Source: CALRWV02 sp943371965
Lineage (GTDB): Bacteria; Bacteroidota; JABWAT01
NCBI GenBank assembly: GCA_943371965.1
Contig: CALRWV020000002.1
Coordinates: forward strand, 1-64,000
Direction: 5' to 3'
DNA length: 64,000 bases
This document shows positions 43,772 through 52,417 of this stretch, in pieces (within the stretch, counting starts at the first letter, position 1; each line of letters begins with the position of its first letter). Under the pieces are notes generated by a model. It had not been told where the DNA came from. It saw only the letters and a list, made by a program, of their open reading frames with translations, and ran no database searches. The position numbers were made by a program, and so were the translations under genes.

Positions 43772-43825
43772 TCCGCGATAGCTCAATGGTGGAGTCCGTC
43801 AGCTGACGGATTAATCATGGGGTTG
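43772..43825 (+). pseudogene. Partial tRNA-Asn copy 1 with a palindrome replacing the anticodon arm
   Basis: The acceptor and D-arm bases are identical to the intact tRNA-Asn at 43860. At the end of the D arm the 11 bases CACATGACTGT of the intact gene are replaced by a segment holding the perfect palindrome TCCGTCAGCTGACGGA (43795-43810). The identical TAATCATGGGGTTG follows, then the T arm is missing. It cannot fold as a normal tRNA. Confidence 0.85.
43795..43810. repeat. 16-base perfect palindrome inside tRNA-Asn copy 1
   Basis: TCCGTCAGCTGACGGA reads the same on both strands. Close relatives lie at 44232-44247 and, with one changed base, inside 25011-25030. Confidence 0.9.
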
Positions 43826-43859
43826 CAAAACTGATCGATAAATTGAATTTGTGATACTT

Positions 43860-43931
43860 TCCGCGATAGCTCAATGGTGGAGCACATGACTGTTAATCAT
43901 GGGGTTGTAGGTTCGAGTCCTACTCGCGGAG
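43860..43931 (+). tRNA. tRNA-Asn (GUU anticodon)
   Basis: Acceptor TCCGCGA/TCGCGGA (43860-43866, 43924-43930), D arm GCTC/GAGC, anticodon stem CATGA/TCATG around CTGTTAA (anticodon GTT), T arm with GGTTCGAGTCC. The discriminator is G. It is the only intact copy among three related sequences here. Confidence 0.97.
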
Positions 43932-43932
43932 C

Positions 43933-43961
43933 AAAAAAAGGCGCTTTCAAGCGCCTTTTTT
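43933..43961 (+). terminator. Intrinsic terminator of tRNA-Asn
   Basis: GGCGCT (43940-43945), loop TTCA, AGCGCC (43950-43955), then six T. It begins two bases after the tRNA end. A nearly identical hairpin follows copy 3 at 44296. Confidence 0.92.
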
Positions 43962-43984
43962 AATATACTTGATCCGAGTCGTAG

Positions 43985-44251
43985 ATGTTTTTTACTTACG
44001 TTTTGTTTTCTGAATCTTTTAACCAAATTTATATTGGGCAAACTTCCAATCTTGACGAAAGACTGGCTTCCCATAATTCAGGGTTATCAAAATCTACCAA
44101 ACGATATTTGCCTTGGAAGATTATTTATTTTGAAGAGTTTTCAACCAGAAGTCAATCAATGAAAAGGGAGAAGGAATTAAAATCCAGTGCAGGAAGAAAA
44201 TGGGTTCATGAAACTTTGCTCGATGGTAGAGTCCGTCGGCTGACGGATTAA
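43985..44251 (+). CDS. GIY-YIG nuclease family small protein
   Basis: An 88-residue protein of the short stand-alone GIY-YIG type (often annotated UvrC-like or UPF0213). The motif YVLFSES-N-IYIGQT (residues 5-20) gives the GIY-YIG pair. The catalytic Arg is in DERLASHN (near 26-33), and the Glu is probably in QSMKREKELKS. It starts 24 bases after the tRNA-Asn terminator. Its last ~11 codons and stop (LLDGRVRRLTD) are encoded by the third tRNA-Asn-like copy. A homing-like role is suggested by position; its activity is unknown. Confidence 0.85.
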   Translation: MFFTYVLFSESFNQIYIGQTSNLDERLASHNSGLSKSTKRYLPWKIIYFEEFSTRSQSMKREKELKSSAGRKWVHETLLDGRVRRLTD

Positions 44252-44287
44252 TCATGGGGTTGTCAGTCAGCCTACTGACTCGCGGAG
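44218..44287 (+). pseudogene. Partial tRNA-Asn copy 3 with two palindromes in place of arms
   Basis: It matches the D arm (GCTCGATGGTAGAG), the ATCATGGGGTTG segment and the 3' end CTCGCGGAG of the intact tRNA-Asn. The anticodon side is replaced by TCCGTCGGCTGACGGA (44232-44247), and the T arm by TCAGTCAGCCTACTGA (44263-44278), another palindrome. The 5' acceptor strand is absent. The first part overlaps the end of the GIY-YIG gene. Confidence 0.82.
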
Positions 44288-44289
44288 CA

Positions 44290-44314
44290 AAAAAAGGCGC
44301 TTTCAAGCGCCTTT
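44290..44314 (+). terminator. Terminator-like hairpin after tRNA-Asn copy 3
   Basis: GGCGCT (44296-44301), loop TTCA, AGCGCC (44306-44311), with only three T following. It is the same hairpin as after the intact tRNA, with a weakened T tract. Confidence 0.75.
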
Positions 44315-44366
44315 ATCTATTTAACGAAAAATCTGATTCCTGATTATATAAAATTCCCGTTTACAA

Positions 44367-46016
44367 TTATTTTGATTTCCCATGTTCTTTAAACTGAATT
44401 GTTTTCCATTCAGCGAATAAGTGCTTTACTTTATTCCGCTGAAACTTTCCCGTTGAAGTTACAGGAATGTGTTCTCCAAAGACAACTGTTTTAGGCTGTT
44501 TCATAAATGGAAGATGTTTTGAGCAATATGCAATAACTTCATCTGCTGTTATATTCTGATCTGATTTCTGAACATAGGCACCCACTTCTTCACCATACCA
44601 ATCATTTTCAAAAGCAACTGAAATCCCAGTTTTTACCCCAGGACATCTGTTTATGACTTCGTCAATCTCAAGAGGTGATAAATTTATTCCGCCTCTTATA
44701 ATCAGTTCTTTGAATCTTCCGGTAATAAAAAAGAATTTTCTGCCGTTTTCATCCAGCTTATAAAAACCTTCATCTCCAGATCTGAACCAGCCAAATTCAA
44801 ATGCTTTTTCATTGGCAACCTGATTTTCATAATATTCCTTCATCACATTGTGACCACGGATTACAATTTCACCTTTTTCATTCTCACCGAGTGACTTTCC
44901 GAAATCATCCTGAATATCCATCTCATTTAAAGGAATGGGAACTCCAATGCTCGGGAACCCAAACTGACCTAACCATTTTCTGTGATCAGCCTGTGTTAAA
45001 TCAGAAGGCAAAAAACAGGAATAACAGGTTGTTTCCGATAAACCATATCCATGCATGACTGGGATATTGATTTTTTCTTCAAATTTAATAGCAAGTTCAA
45101 CCGTTAGAGGTCCGGCACCACAGATAAGAAATCTCAAATTTGTTTTGATTTGCTCTGATTGATACTCGGTCTGAGTGAGGAATTGAAGAAGGGTTGGAAC
45201 AACGGAAGAAACAGTTACATTTTCGTTTTTCACAATTTCAAAAAAATGATTGGCACTGAATTTTTTCTGCAAAACTATTGAAGAGCCTGAAATAATTGGG
45301 GCGACATGTGTAACCACGGTTCCATTCACATGATGAATAGGAAGCACACACATGACAATATCCTTTGAAGTGATGCCAAACCATTCTGTTATGCATTTGG
45401 CATCAACAACCAGATTGTATTGTGTTAGGACAACACCTTTGGGATTTCCTGTTGTTCCACTTGTGTAAATCAGAAGTGCATCAGAACTTGAAAAGTTTTC
45501 TTCGTATTTATTCTTTAATTCCGAAGCATCAAATTCATGTAACTTTGAGTTTTGAACAACATGTATTTCCGGTTCCAACGTTTTTATTTTCTGGTATTCT
45601 TTTTCCAGAGCAACAACAAGTTTGGGTTTTGAATTTGAAAGAATATATTTTAATCTGTTTTCGTCTTCGCCCATATTTAAAGGGACTACACACAATCCAT
45701 TTTTCCATGCTGAAATATAAGTAATAATAAGGTCAGGATGGTTAAATCCGGCAGTTGCAACTCTGTCACCCTTCTTTAATCCAAGAGATTCAAAATATTG
45801 GGAAAACTGAATTATTTTCTGATCGAATTGCTGAAAGGAATAGCTGATTATTTTCTGATTTTCCTCATAATAGGTATATGCAGTCTTTTCAAGATTCATA
45901 TCAGAATTCAACTTGAAAATTGAATAGATTGTCTCAAATTCAACCATTGCATCAGAAAATTGAAGCAACATTGTGGAATGAGCCTGATTTATTTTTAGCA
46001 GTAAATTCGAATCCAT
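44367..46016 (-). CDS. AMP-dependent acyl-CoA synthetase/ligase family protein
   Basis: A 549-residue ANL-superfamily enzyme. The AMP-binding P-loop LLIYTSGTTGNPKGV (near 179-193), MHGYGLSETT, RSGDEGFYKLDENG and the hinge/linker RFKELIIRGGINLSP (near 432-446) are clear. The C-terminal catalytic Lys is in TSTGKFQRNKVKHL near residue 530. It probably makes acyl-CoA from a fatty or other carboxylic acid, ATP and CoA. The substrate is unknown. It lies downstream of the MoaD-like gene (55-base gap). Confidence 0.92.
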   Translation of the reverse strand: MDSNLLLKINQAHSTMLLQFSDAMVEFETIYSIFKLNSDMNLEKTAYTYYEENQKIISYSFQQFDQKIIQFSQYFESLGLKKGDRVATAGFNHPDLIITYISAWKNGLCVVPLNMGEDENRLKYILSNSKPKLVVALEKEYQKIKTLEPEIHVVQNSKLHEFDASELKNKYEENFSSSDALLIYTSGTTGNPKGVVLTQYNLVVDAKCITEWFGITSKDIVMCVLPIHHVNGTVVTHVAPIISGSSIVLQKKFSANHFFEIVKNENVTVSSVVPTLLQFLTQTEYQSEQIKTNLRFLICGAGPLTVELAIKFEEKINIPVMHGYGLSETTCYSCFLPSDLTQADHRKWLGQFGFPSIGVPIPLNEMDIQDDFGKSLGENEKGEIVIRGHNVMKEYYENQVANEKAFEFGWFRSGDEGFYKLDENGRKFFFITGRFKELIIRGGINLSPLEIDEVINRCPGVKTGISVAFENDWYGEEVGAYVQKSDQNITADEVIAYCSKHLPFMKQPKTVVFGEHIPVTSTGKFQRNKVKHLFAEWKTIQFKEHGKSK

Positions 46017-46070
46017 AAACTATTATTTTTGATTGGAAAAGAATATTGAACAGTTGTTGAAAGTGTAAAT

Positions 46071-46313
46071 TTATCCACCACTTGTTGGAGGTATCATTGC
46101 AACTTCATCATTCTCTATCAACAACTGATTTTCAGTTGCATATTCTGAATTAACTGCGACACGAATTGAATTTCCGTAATTCTTTAACTCAGGAAATTTT
46201 TCCTGGAGGAATTCCATTAGAGATTTTACTGTCGGGGAGTCAATTTCAAGATTGATGTGGTCATGTTTGGTTATGTCACGAAGTGATGCGAAAAAGCGGA
46301 TTTTGATTTTCAT
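46071..46313 (-). CDS. MoaD/ThiS-family sulfur carrier protein
   Basis: An 80-residue ubiquitin-like protein with the β-grasp pattern KIRFFASLRDITKHDHINLEI and the C-terminal diglycine (PPTSGG) that is activated by adenylation. MoaD carries sulfur for molybdopterin synthesis, but other MoaD-like carriers exist. No moaE, moaA or thiamine gene is adjacent, so the pathway stays open. Transcribed toward the acyl-CoA synthetase gene, so the two may be cotranscribed. Confidence 0.87.
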   Translation of the reverse strand: MKIKIRFFASLRDITKHDHINLEIDSPTVKSLMEFLQEKFPELKNYGNSIRVAVNSEYATENQLLIENDEVAMIPPTSGG

Positions 46314-46326
46314 GATGCAAATATAA

Positions 46327-46355
46327 AAAAAAGTCCGGCAGAACCGGACTTTTTT
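46327..46355. terminator. Intrinsic terminator of the giant T9SS protein gene
   Basis: AAAAAAGTCCGG (46327-46338), loop CAGAA, CCGGACTTTTTT (46344-46355): a 12-bp stem with A- and T-rich ends. It lies between the stop codon of the giant gene and the MoaD-like gene start. Confidence 0.9.
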
Positions 46356-46356
46356 A

Positions 46357-49300
46357 TTATTTCATCAATGTCATTTTTTTCAGTTTCTGCCCATCAGGTG
46401 TAATTACCTGATAAAAGTATACGCCTGAAGATACACTTTTCTGTGAGTTGTCTTTTCCGTTCCATAAAAATGAATGAAGACCTTTTTCCTTTTCACCTGA
46501 ATATAAAGTGCGGATATTTTGCCCCAGAATGTTATAAATTTCAACTGATACTTTTACATCTTTCGGAAAAAACACATCAATTGTTGTTGTTGGATTGAAA
46601 GGATTTGGATAATTCTGGTTTAAAATCAGTTCTTTTGGAATACCATCATACTTAACTTCAGATGACAATTTGTAATCATGCACCTGACCACCCAAATCAA
46701 CTGATCTGATTTTATAGGTGTAAGTTGTTCCTTCTTCAAGACCCGATTTATCTGTAAACTCATACTTTGTACGGTTTGCACTGGTTGAATTTTTGGATTT
46801 TACCAATGAATTGTTGACTGAAACAAATTCAGCAGAATTTTCTGCTTTTCTCATAATGACAAATCCGGCATTATTTGATTCTGTTTCAGTTTCCCAATTT
46901 ATTTTAACCATATCATAAGTTGTTTTTGCTGAAAAAGAAACCATTTCAACAGGGAGAGAGTTATCGGAAAGATTACTTCCGATTGTGACTTCACCATAAA
47001 GAGTCATTCCTGTTCTGTGAATAACAGGTTGAGTTGAAGTTCCTGTTCCGGCAGAATGTGTACCATCAACAGACCAATTTGTGTTGCCTGTATTTCTTCT
47101 GATTAAATGAAGAAATTGTACAGAGGCATCATTTGTAATACCGCCAAATCCCGGCGCATTTAAATCCAAAGAATATGTCCCACCATTTGAACTTGTCACA
47201 CTCCAGTAACCATCATTGGTAATGGTACTGATTGTATAGGCGCCATCAGTAATATTCAATCCTCCGTCACCGGGACTTGATGAAATAAATGAAGCTGTAA
47301 CTGTACCTGCAGTTGGAGCGGCGGTATAGCTTAAATTTACAAGTCTGTCACTCCCACCAGAAACCAAAGGAAATCTAACATTGCTAACTGTACTTGCAGC
47401 AAACCAACGTGCAAAACTACCGCTGATTGTTCCTGTCCCAGACAAAGTTCCAAGATTTGAACCACTGGTTCCAAGTGTTAGTGTGTTTGCACCCATTGCC
47501 AATGTACCGGAAGTTAGTGTCAAAATTCCATTTACAGAAAAATTATTCGATCCTGAAACATTGTTTGAGTTGTTGATGGTTAATTCCTGAAAAGCTCCAC
47601 CGCCTGAAGTAACGGCAATGGTTTGTGATCCGTTGCTTTTGTCAAAAACAAGTGGTCTGCCTGTTGTTGAACCGATTGAGCCACCATTAAAGGTAAAAGT
47701 GGTAACTCCATTTTGTAAATCAGTATTTGATGAAGGCGTAAACACTCCACCATTTAAGGTGATAGTGTTATTGAATATCAAAGATTGTGACCCAAAAGTT
47801 GTTGATCCTGTTGGACCAAATGTTGAATTAAAACTGATTGCCGGATTTGCACCGGTAGCATCTAAGGTTCCGGTTCCGGTATATGCTCCATTGATTGTTA
47901 TTGTTCCAGAAGATCCACTTATATTGAAATCACCGTTATTGGTTACGGCACCAGTAAAAGTTCGGCTGCCGGTACCGGTTAAATCAAGACTGGCACCATT
48001 AGAAATTGATGTTGTGCCTGTTACATTCAATATTGAAGTTAAACTGAAAGTTGTTGAACCGGAAGTTATCTGCAAATTTCCTTGAACAGTTAATGTTCCT
48101 GATGATAATGAAGCAGATGTTGCTGATAAATTAAGATTCCCGTAGCTGGAAGCTGTCAATCCTGAGTTTGCAGCAATATTTACAGTACTGCTGGCTCCAT
48201 AAGTAACGGTTCCGGAAGTTGCTATTCCAGTACCGGTTGTAATGTTTAAAACAGAAGAATTGTCAAAGTTGACATTTCCGCTACCGGACATGGAAATTCC
48301 ACCGGTTGTACCATTTAGTGTTAAAACACCATCCTGATTTACATTCAAGGCGGTTCCAGTTCCACTTATTGCCAGTGGTGTAGAATTGGAGTTGGTAATA
48401 TTCAAAGTTATTGTATTTCCTCCATCTTGCCCAATTACCAGAGTTTTTACAGTTTGAGAAGTTGATCCATTTAATAGTACAGTAAAAGAACCTGGTACAG
48501 TATTATCGATAATTACATCGTCTTCAGAACCGGGAATAACATCACCATCCCAGTTTGAAGCTGTTAACCAAAGACCGTCTGAACTTGTATTATCCCAATA
48601 AACAGTTGCACCACCGGAACCAAAGGCAAAAATACCTGTATTTGTTGGTAAAGCAGTTTGTGATGAAAGTGTAACAACCCCACCGGCAGCAGTTCCGTTA
48701 TTTACAGAGTCAAACTGATAAGTTGGAGTTGCTCCAATTTGTCTAATAATTTTATTTCTGGCATCGGGGTTTAATCCGGTTCCAGTGTAAGTAAGTGTAA
48801 TGTCATAGGTGAAAGTACCACCTGTTCCAACTTCTTTTGTTGTATAATAATGATCACTGGCTACAGAACTGATTCCACTTGGAGGTGTTCCTCCTGGACC
48901 ACCACTTCTAGCTTCAATTTCGATAATACTTGTTCCAACTGTATTTGCAGAATAATCAAAAATTGCTGGAAGATATGTACTAGAATATCCAACTGGGAAA
49001 GTAAATGCTGCAACATCTCCACTGCTGAATGCTTTTCTCATTGGTCCAACAATCATTTTGGATGAGGATGGTGTTCCTGAAATGGTTGCGGAAGCCCCCA
49101 ATAAAAGAGTTTCTGTTGAACTTGTTGTCACCTTCCCTGATGTTAAAGTTAGGTTCGTTCCTACTGTAAGTGTTGTACTTGATTCAATAGTAAAATTTGA
49201 TGAGTTATTTAAAATTACCGTTCCAATTGTAAATCCGCCTGGTAAGGTTTCAGCACCACTCGTTCCATTAAATGCGATAGTTCCCGATGACGCACTTAAT

Positions 49301-51039
49301 GTTCCAATATTTTGAAGCCCTTGACCACCGGTTTCCAATCTTCCGCCGGAAGAAACTGTTAATGTCAGAGTACCCAGGTTACTGGCAAGTTTACCATCTG
49401 CAGTTAGTTGAAGAGTGCCATTTGTTACTGTAATTGAGCTGGAAACAGCAAGTGTAATAGTTCCAGAAACCGTGACAAGATTATCTGAAACTCCACCGCC
49501 TTGACCAGATTTGTTTATAATCAGGTTTGTTAAAGTAATAGTACCCGAAATGGTTTGATCTTGTGTACTGTTTGCGGGGGTTGAATCACCGATTAGCAAT
49601 GTTGTTGCACTATTTATAGTACCGCTCCCTGCAATTTCAGATCCAACAACATCTCCTTTTACTGTTAATGTATTTGAACCCAAAGACAACGTACCTGAAA
49701 TTATCCTTAATGATCCATCAATTGTTTTTGAATTTCCTCCAGTAATAGAGGTGCTGGTATTGATAATTACACTATCGGGAGCGTTGGTTCCTGACCATTC
49801 ACTTAAATTTGATACAGCACCACCAGAAGTAATATTATAACTTAAAGTTCCACCTGTACCATAGGAAATAGTTCCAGTTACTGAGCTCGAATGTGATTGT
49901 CTCTCGTAAGTTCCGTTTATTGTCAATGTACTGCTGAGTGTTAGAGCAGCTGTGGCTTTTTGAGTAAATTTTCCACCTAAGGGAATTGTTCTTGCTGTTG
50001 AACCTGGTAAAGTAAGCCCGATCGATCCTTGAAAAATAACATTATCTGGTCCATTTGAAGTTGGCCATTCGTCTGAATCAATTGTCATAGCAGAAGTTGC
50101 TGGAGAATATATTAGTGTTGCACCGGATGAAAATACAAGGGTAGCAGAAGTTCTACTGGTTCCCTGTGATCGTTGCCCCCTCTCAAAGGAAGTCTTTATT
50201 GTAAAAGTTCTGGTTGCACCTGTACCGGTAAAATTAAGAATACGTGCACCAGAAGCAGAATTTGGTGCTGCAACAATTTTATCAAATGAAATGTTGGAAT
50301 TGGAGGTGATTGTGCTAGTACCATTTTCAACAAAGGAGAAGGTGGCAGTTTCCTCATTAAATGTACCTCCTGATTTTGTAAAGTTTGCAGCAACAGCTAA
50401 TGTACCAGTACCTGCATTTAAAGTACCTGATGATAAAGTAAGCAGTCCACCAAAATCGTAAGTACCTGTAGTTAATGTCAGTGTACCCCCGTCAATATCA
50501 GTTGTGGAATTTGCAATTAAATTGTTTCCATTCAAATCAAAAGTTCCGGATGTAACATTTATTGCTCCATTGGCTGTAACAGTTGAATTGGCAGTAAGTG
50601 TGCCTCCACTTTTATTTACCTGAAAAACGTTAAATGGACCATCATTATCTATTGACTGAGCACCACCACCATTGAAATTGATTGTGCCAGATGCTGTGAA
50701 TGTACCGGCATTTGTAAAATCAGTACCCAAGTTTAATGTAAACCCACCATCATCAAATACCCCTCCAGATGCAATATCCAAACTTCCAGCTACAGTTGTG
50801 GTGCTTCCAAGAATTAAAGTGTCACCACTTTGGATTGTAAATATATCCGAAGAATTTGTAAAATCAGTTGGATTTGATCCAGTTCCATTAGTATTGGTCC
50901 ACCAGTTACCAACTACAAAAGATGAAGGTGCAGCAGCACCGTTTGAATAATACTGGGTTGCAAAAGATATAGAAGAAATCGCTGATATCATTGTAATGAG
51001 CAAAAATGATGTTTTAGTGGCAAATGACACTTTTTTCAT
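46357..51039 (-). CDS. Giant β-solenoid-like secreted protein with T9SS sorting domain
   Basis: The start at 51039 gives MKKVSFATKTSFLL, a normal signal peptide with AGGTT upstream; the frame extends 20 codons further without a good signal. About 1560 residues. The body is made of many short Gly/Ser/Thr-rich β repeats such as LTLTSGTYDFGG, typical of a right-handed β-helix. A fibronectin III-like domain (NWETETESNNAGF) and a Por sorting domain (NYPNPFNPTTTIDVFF, ILGQNI, SGVYFYQVITPDG) end the protein. Probably exported by T9SS to the surface, for adhesion or matrix function. It overlaps nothing and follows the 51104 gene closely. Confidence 0.87.
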   Translation of the reverse strand: MKKVSFATKTSFLLITMISAISSISFATQYYSNGAAAPSSFVVGNWWTNTNGTGSNPTDFTNSSDIFTIQSGDTLILGSTTTVAGSLDIASGGVFDDGGFTLNLGTDFTNAGTFTASGTINFNGGGAQSIDNDGPFNVFQVNKSGGTLTANSTVTANGAINVTSGTFDLNGNNLIANSTTDIDGGTLTLTTGTYDFGGLLTLSSGTLNAGTGTLAVAANFTKSGGTFNEETATFSFVENGTSTITSNSNISFDKIVAAPNSASGARILNFTGTGATRTFTIKTSFERGQRSQGTSRTSATLVFSSGATLIYSPATSAMTIDSDEWPTSNGPDNVIFQGSIGLTLPGSTARTIPLGGKFTQKATAALTLSSTLTINGTYERQSHSSSVTGTISYGTGGTLSYNITSGGAVSNLSEWSGTNAPDSVIINTSTSITGGNSKTIDGSLRIISGTLSLGSNTLTVKGDVVGSEIAGSGTINSATTLLIGDSTPANSTQDQTISGTITLTNLIINKSGQGGGVSDNLVTVSGTITLAVSSSITVTNGTLQLTADGKLASNLGTLTLTVSSGGRLETGGQGLQNIGTLSASSGTIAFNGTSGAETLPGGFTIGTVILNNSSNFTIESSTTLTVGTNLTLTSGKVTTSSTETLLLGASATISGTPSSSKMIVGPMRKAFSSGDVAAFTFPVGYSSTYLPAIFDYSANTVGTSIIEIEARSGGPGGTPPSGISSVASDHYYTTKEVGTGGTFTYDITLTYTGTGLNPDARNKIIRQIGATPTYQFDSVNNGTAAGGVVTLSSQTALPTNTGIFAFGSGGATVYWDNTSSDGLWLTASNWDGDVIPGSEDDVIIDNTVPGSFTVLLNGSTSQTVKTLVIGQDGGNTITLNITNSNSTPLAISGTGTALNVNQDGVLTLNGTTGGISMSGSGNVNFDNSSVLNITTGTGIATSGTVTYGASSTVNIAANSGLTASSYGNLNLSATSASLSSGTLTVQGNLQITSGSTTFSLTSILNVTGTTSISNGASLDLTGTGSRTFTGAVTNNGDFNISGSSGTITINGAYTGTGTLDATGANPAISFNSTFGPTGSTTFGSQSLIFNNTITLNGGVFTPSSNTDLQNGVTTFTFNGGSIGSTTGRPLVFDKSNGSQTIAVTSGGGAFQELTINNSNNVSGSNNFSVNGILTLTSGTLAMGANTLTLGTSGSNLGTLSGTGTISGSFARWFAASTVSNVRFPLVSGGSDRLVNLSYTAAPTAGTVTASFISSSPGDGGLNITDGAYTISTITNDGYWSVTSSNGGTYSLDLNAPGFGGITNDASVQFLHLIRRNTGNTNWSVDGTHSAGTGTSTQPVIHRTGMTLYGEVTIGSNLSDNSLPVEMVSFSAKTTYDMVKINWETETESNNAGFVIMRKAENSAEFVSVNNSLVKSKNSTSANRTKYEFTDKSGLEEGTTYTYKIRSVDLGGQVHDYKLSSEVKYDGIPKELILNQNYPNPFNPTTTIDVFFPKDVKVSVEIYNILGQNIRTLYSGEKEKGLHSFLWNGKDNSQKSVSSGVYFYQVITPDGQKLKKMTLMK

Positions 51040-51103
51040 AGTAGAACCTGTTCGATTAGAAGATAAAAATTCATTATTAAATTTGATTGAATTAATCATA
51101 GTT

Positions 51104-52132
51104 TTAACAAAATTGTGTTTCAGAAATAAAAATATTTCCTGAGTTGTTTAAAGTTTGGTAGTTTGGTTGTGTGAAATTCGGGTAGGTCTGAATTGACAGA
51201 GCAAGGCTGAACAACAAACTTTCCGAATCATAAACAGCCCCTGTTACAGGACTCCATAAATTAACTTTATGTAAAACGATGTTGGCCGGACTGGTGATTG
51301 CAATAACTGTTTCATTATTAAAATGTTCAGCTTGCTGTTTCTTTTTACAGATCGGACTGAACTGTTTTAAATCCTTTACAATCGAAAAATTCAGTTCATA
51401 AACTGAAATACGGTTTGAACTTTGTAATTGTAAAGATTCATTTGATTTATCAGAAGGTGGTAAAAAAGACAAAAGAGTCAAATCTTTGTCTGTATTAAAA
51501 ACGAATTCAGCACCATTAACCAATTTAACTGTGAGCAGGTTATTTTCAGATGAAACAGAGAAAAGGTCGCATTCAAAATTTAAAATCTGATTCCAATAAA
51601 TATCAAGATCACCACTAACATTCAATTTGGTCCCATCTGCAATAAATATTTTGTCACTTATAACAGTAACAATTGCAGAATGATCAACTTCCCCTTTTGT
51701 CATTGATATTGGTAAAATATTCTCTACACCTGACCCGTTTTTGTTTGACACTACCACTGAAACGTGTTCGTTTTCGACTTGAACAGCAACACTCTTTTTG
51801 TTTTTTGTTTCTTTTACAGCTAAAATCTTTGATTGATCATTATTGGCTAAATAGGGGGTAACCATTAAGTCAGTTTCAGAACTTTTGTTTTGAAACTTTA
51901 TAATAATTGGTGCACTTAATACATAATCTGAAGATGAATATGATGCAGTAGTAATATTTTGAGCAGGAAGAACCAATAAACCAGTTTGCTGATAATTTTT
52001 TTCAACTACAACGTTGTTTTCAGAAAGAACTATCATCTCCTGTGAAAAGCATGAATTGGAATTAGCAAAATACAACCCTGTCAGTAATAAAATACTGAAA
52101 AGGGATCTATATATTTTTCTATTTACATTCAT
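51104..52132 (-). CDS. Secreted protein of unknown function next to the giant cargo gene
   Basis: The start at 52132 (MNVNRKIYRSLFSILLLTGL) gives a signal peptide ending near CFSQ; the longer frame adds a non-signal leader. About 342 residues, largely β, with no recognised domain and no sorting domain. It ends 65 bases before the giant cargo gene and is on the same strand, so it may be an accessory or a modifier of that protein. Confidence 0.6.
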   Translation of the reverse strand: MNVNRKIYRSLFSILLLTGLYFANSNSCFSQEMIVLSENNVVVEKNYQQTGLLVLPAQNITTASYSSSDYVLSAPIIIKFQNKSSETDLMVTPYLANNDQSKILAVKETKNKKSVAVQVENEHVSVVVSNKNGSGVENILPISMTKGEVDHSAIVTVISDKIFIADGTKLNVSGDLDIYWNQILNFECDLFSVSSENNLLTVKLVNGAEFVFNTDKDLTLLSFLPPSDKSNESLQLQSSNRISVYELNFSIVKDLKQFSPICKKKQQAEHFNNETVIAITSPANIVLHKVNLWSPVTGAVYDSESLLFSLALSIQTYPNFTQPNYQTLNNSGNIFISETQFC

Positions 52133-52417
52133 AATAATTTTGATTTCAACTGTCAAATACCAAGTCATCTTTATGGAATATTTGACTTTTTAAGGTCTTC
52201 TTATACTTAAGAGGGGAATGCACACATTGCAAAAAACAAAATTTAAATGACTTTCGCAAGTAATTGGGTGTTTTCTAGGGATATTATGGCAATAAAGTGA
52301 CAGAAATCAAACTGTTTTGAACTTCAAGGTTGGGAGAAAAAGCAAATATTAATGAAAATTGATTGCAAAAGTAATGCTTCACAATCAGTGAACTTCGTTT
52401 CAGATTTTGTTCAATGG
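52133..52417. other. 285-base region with no supported gene
   Basis: Between the start of the 51104 gene and the end of the 52418 gene. AT-rich. No tRNA, heptamer repeat or clear hairpin was recognised; a promoter for the giant-protein operon should lie here but no consensus match was found. Confidence 0.5.

Noticed and set aside
47381..50950. Several plus-strand open frames opposite the giant T9SS gene
   Set aside because: They are mirror images of the Gly/Ser/Thr-rich repeats on the minus strand (Val/Pro-rich shadows) with no start signals.
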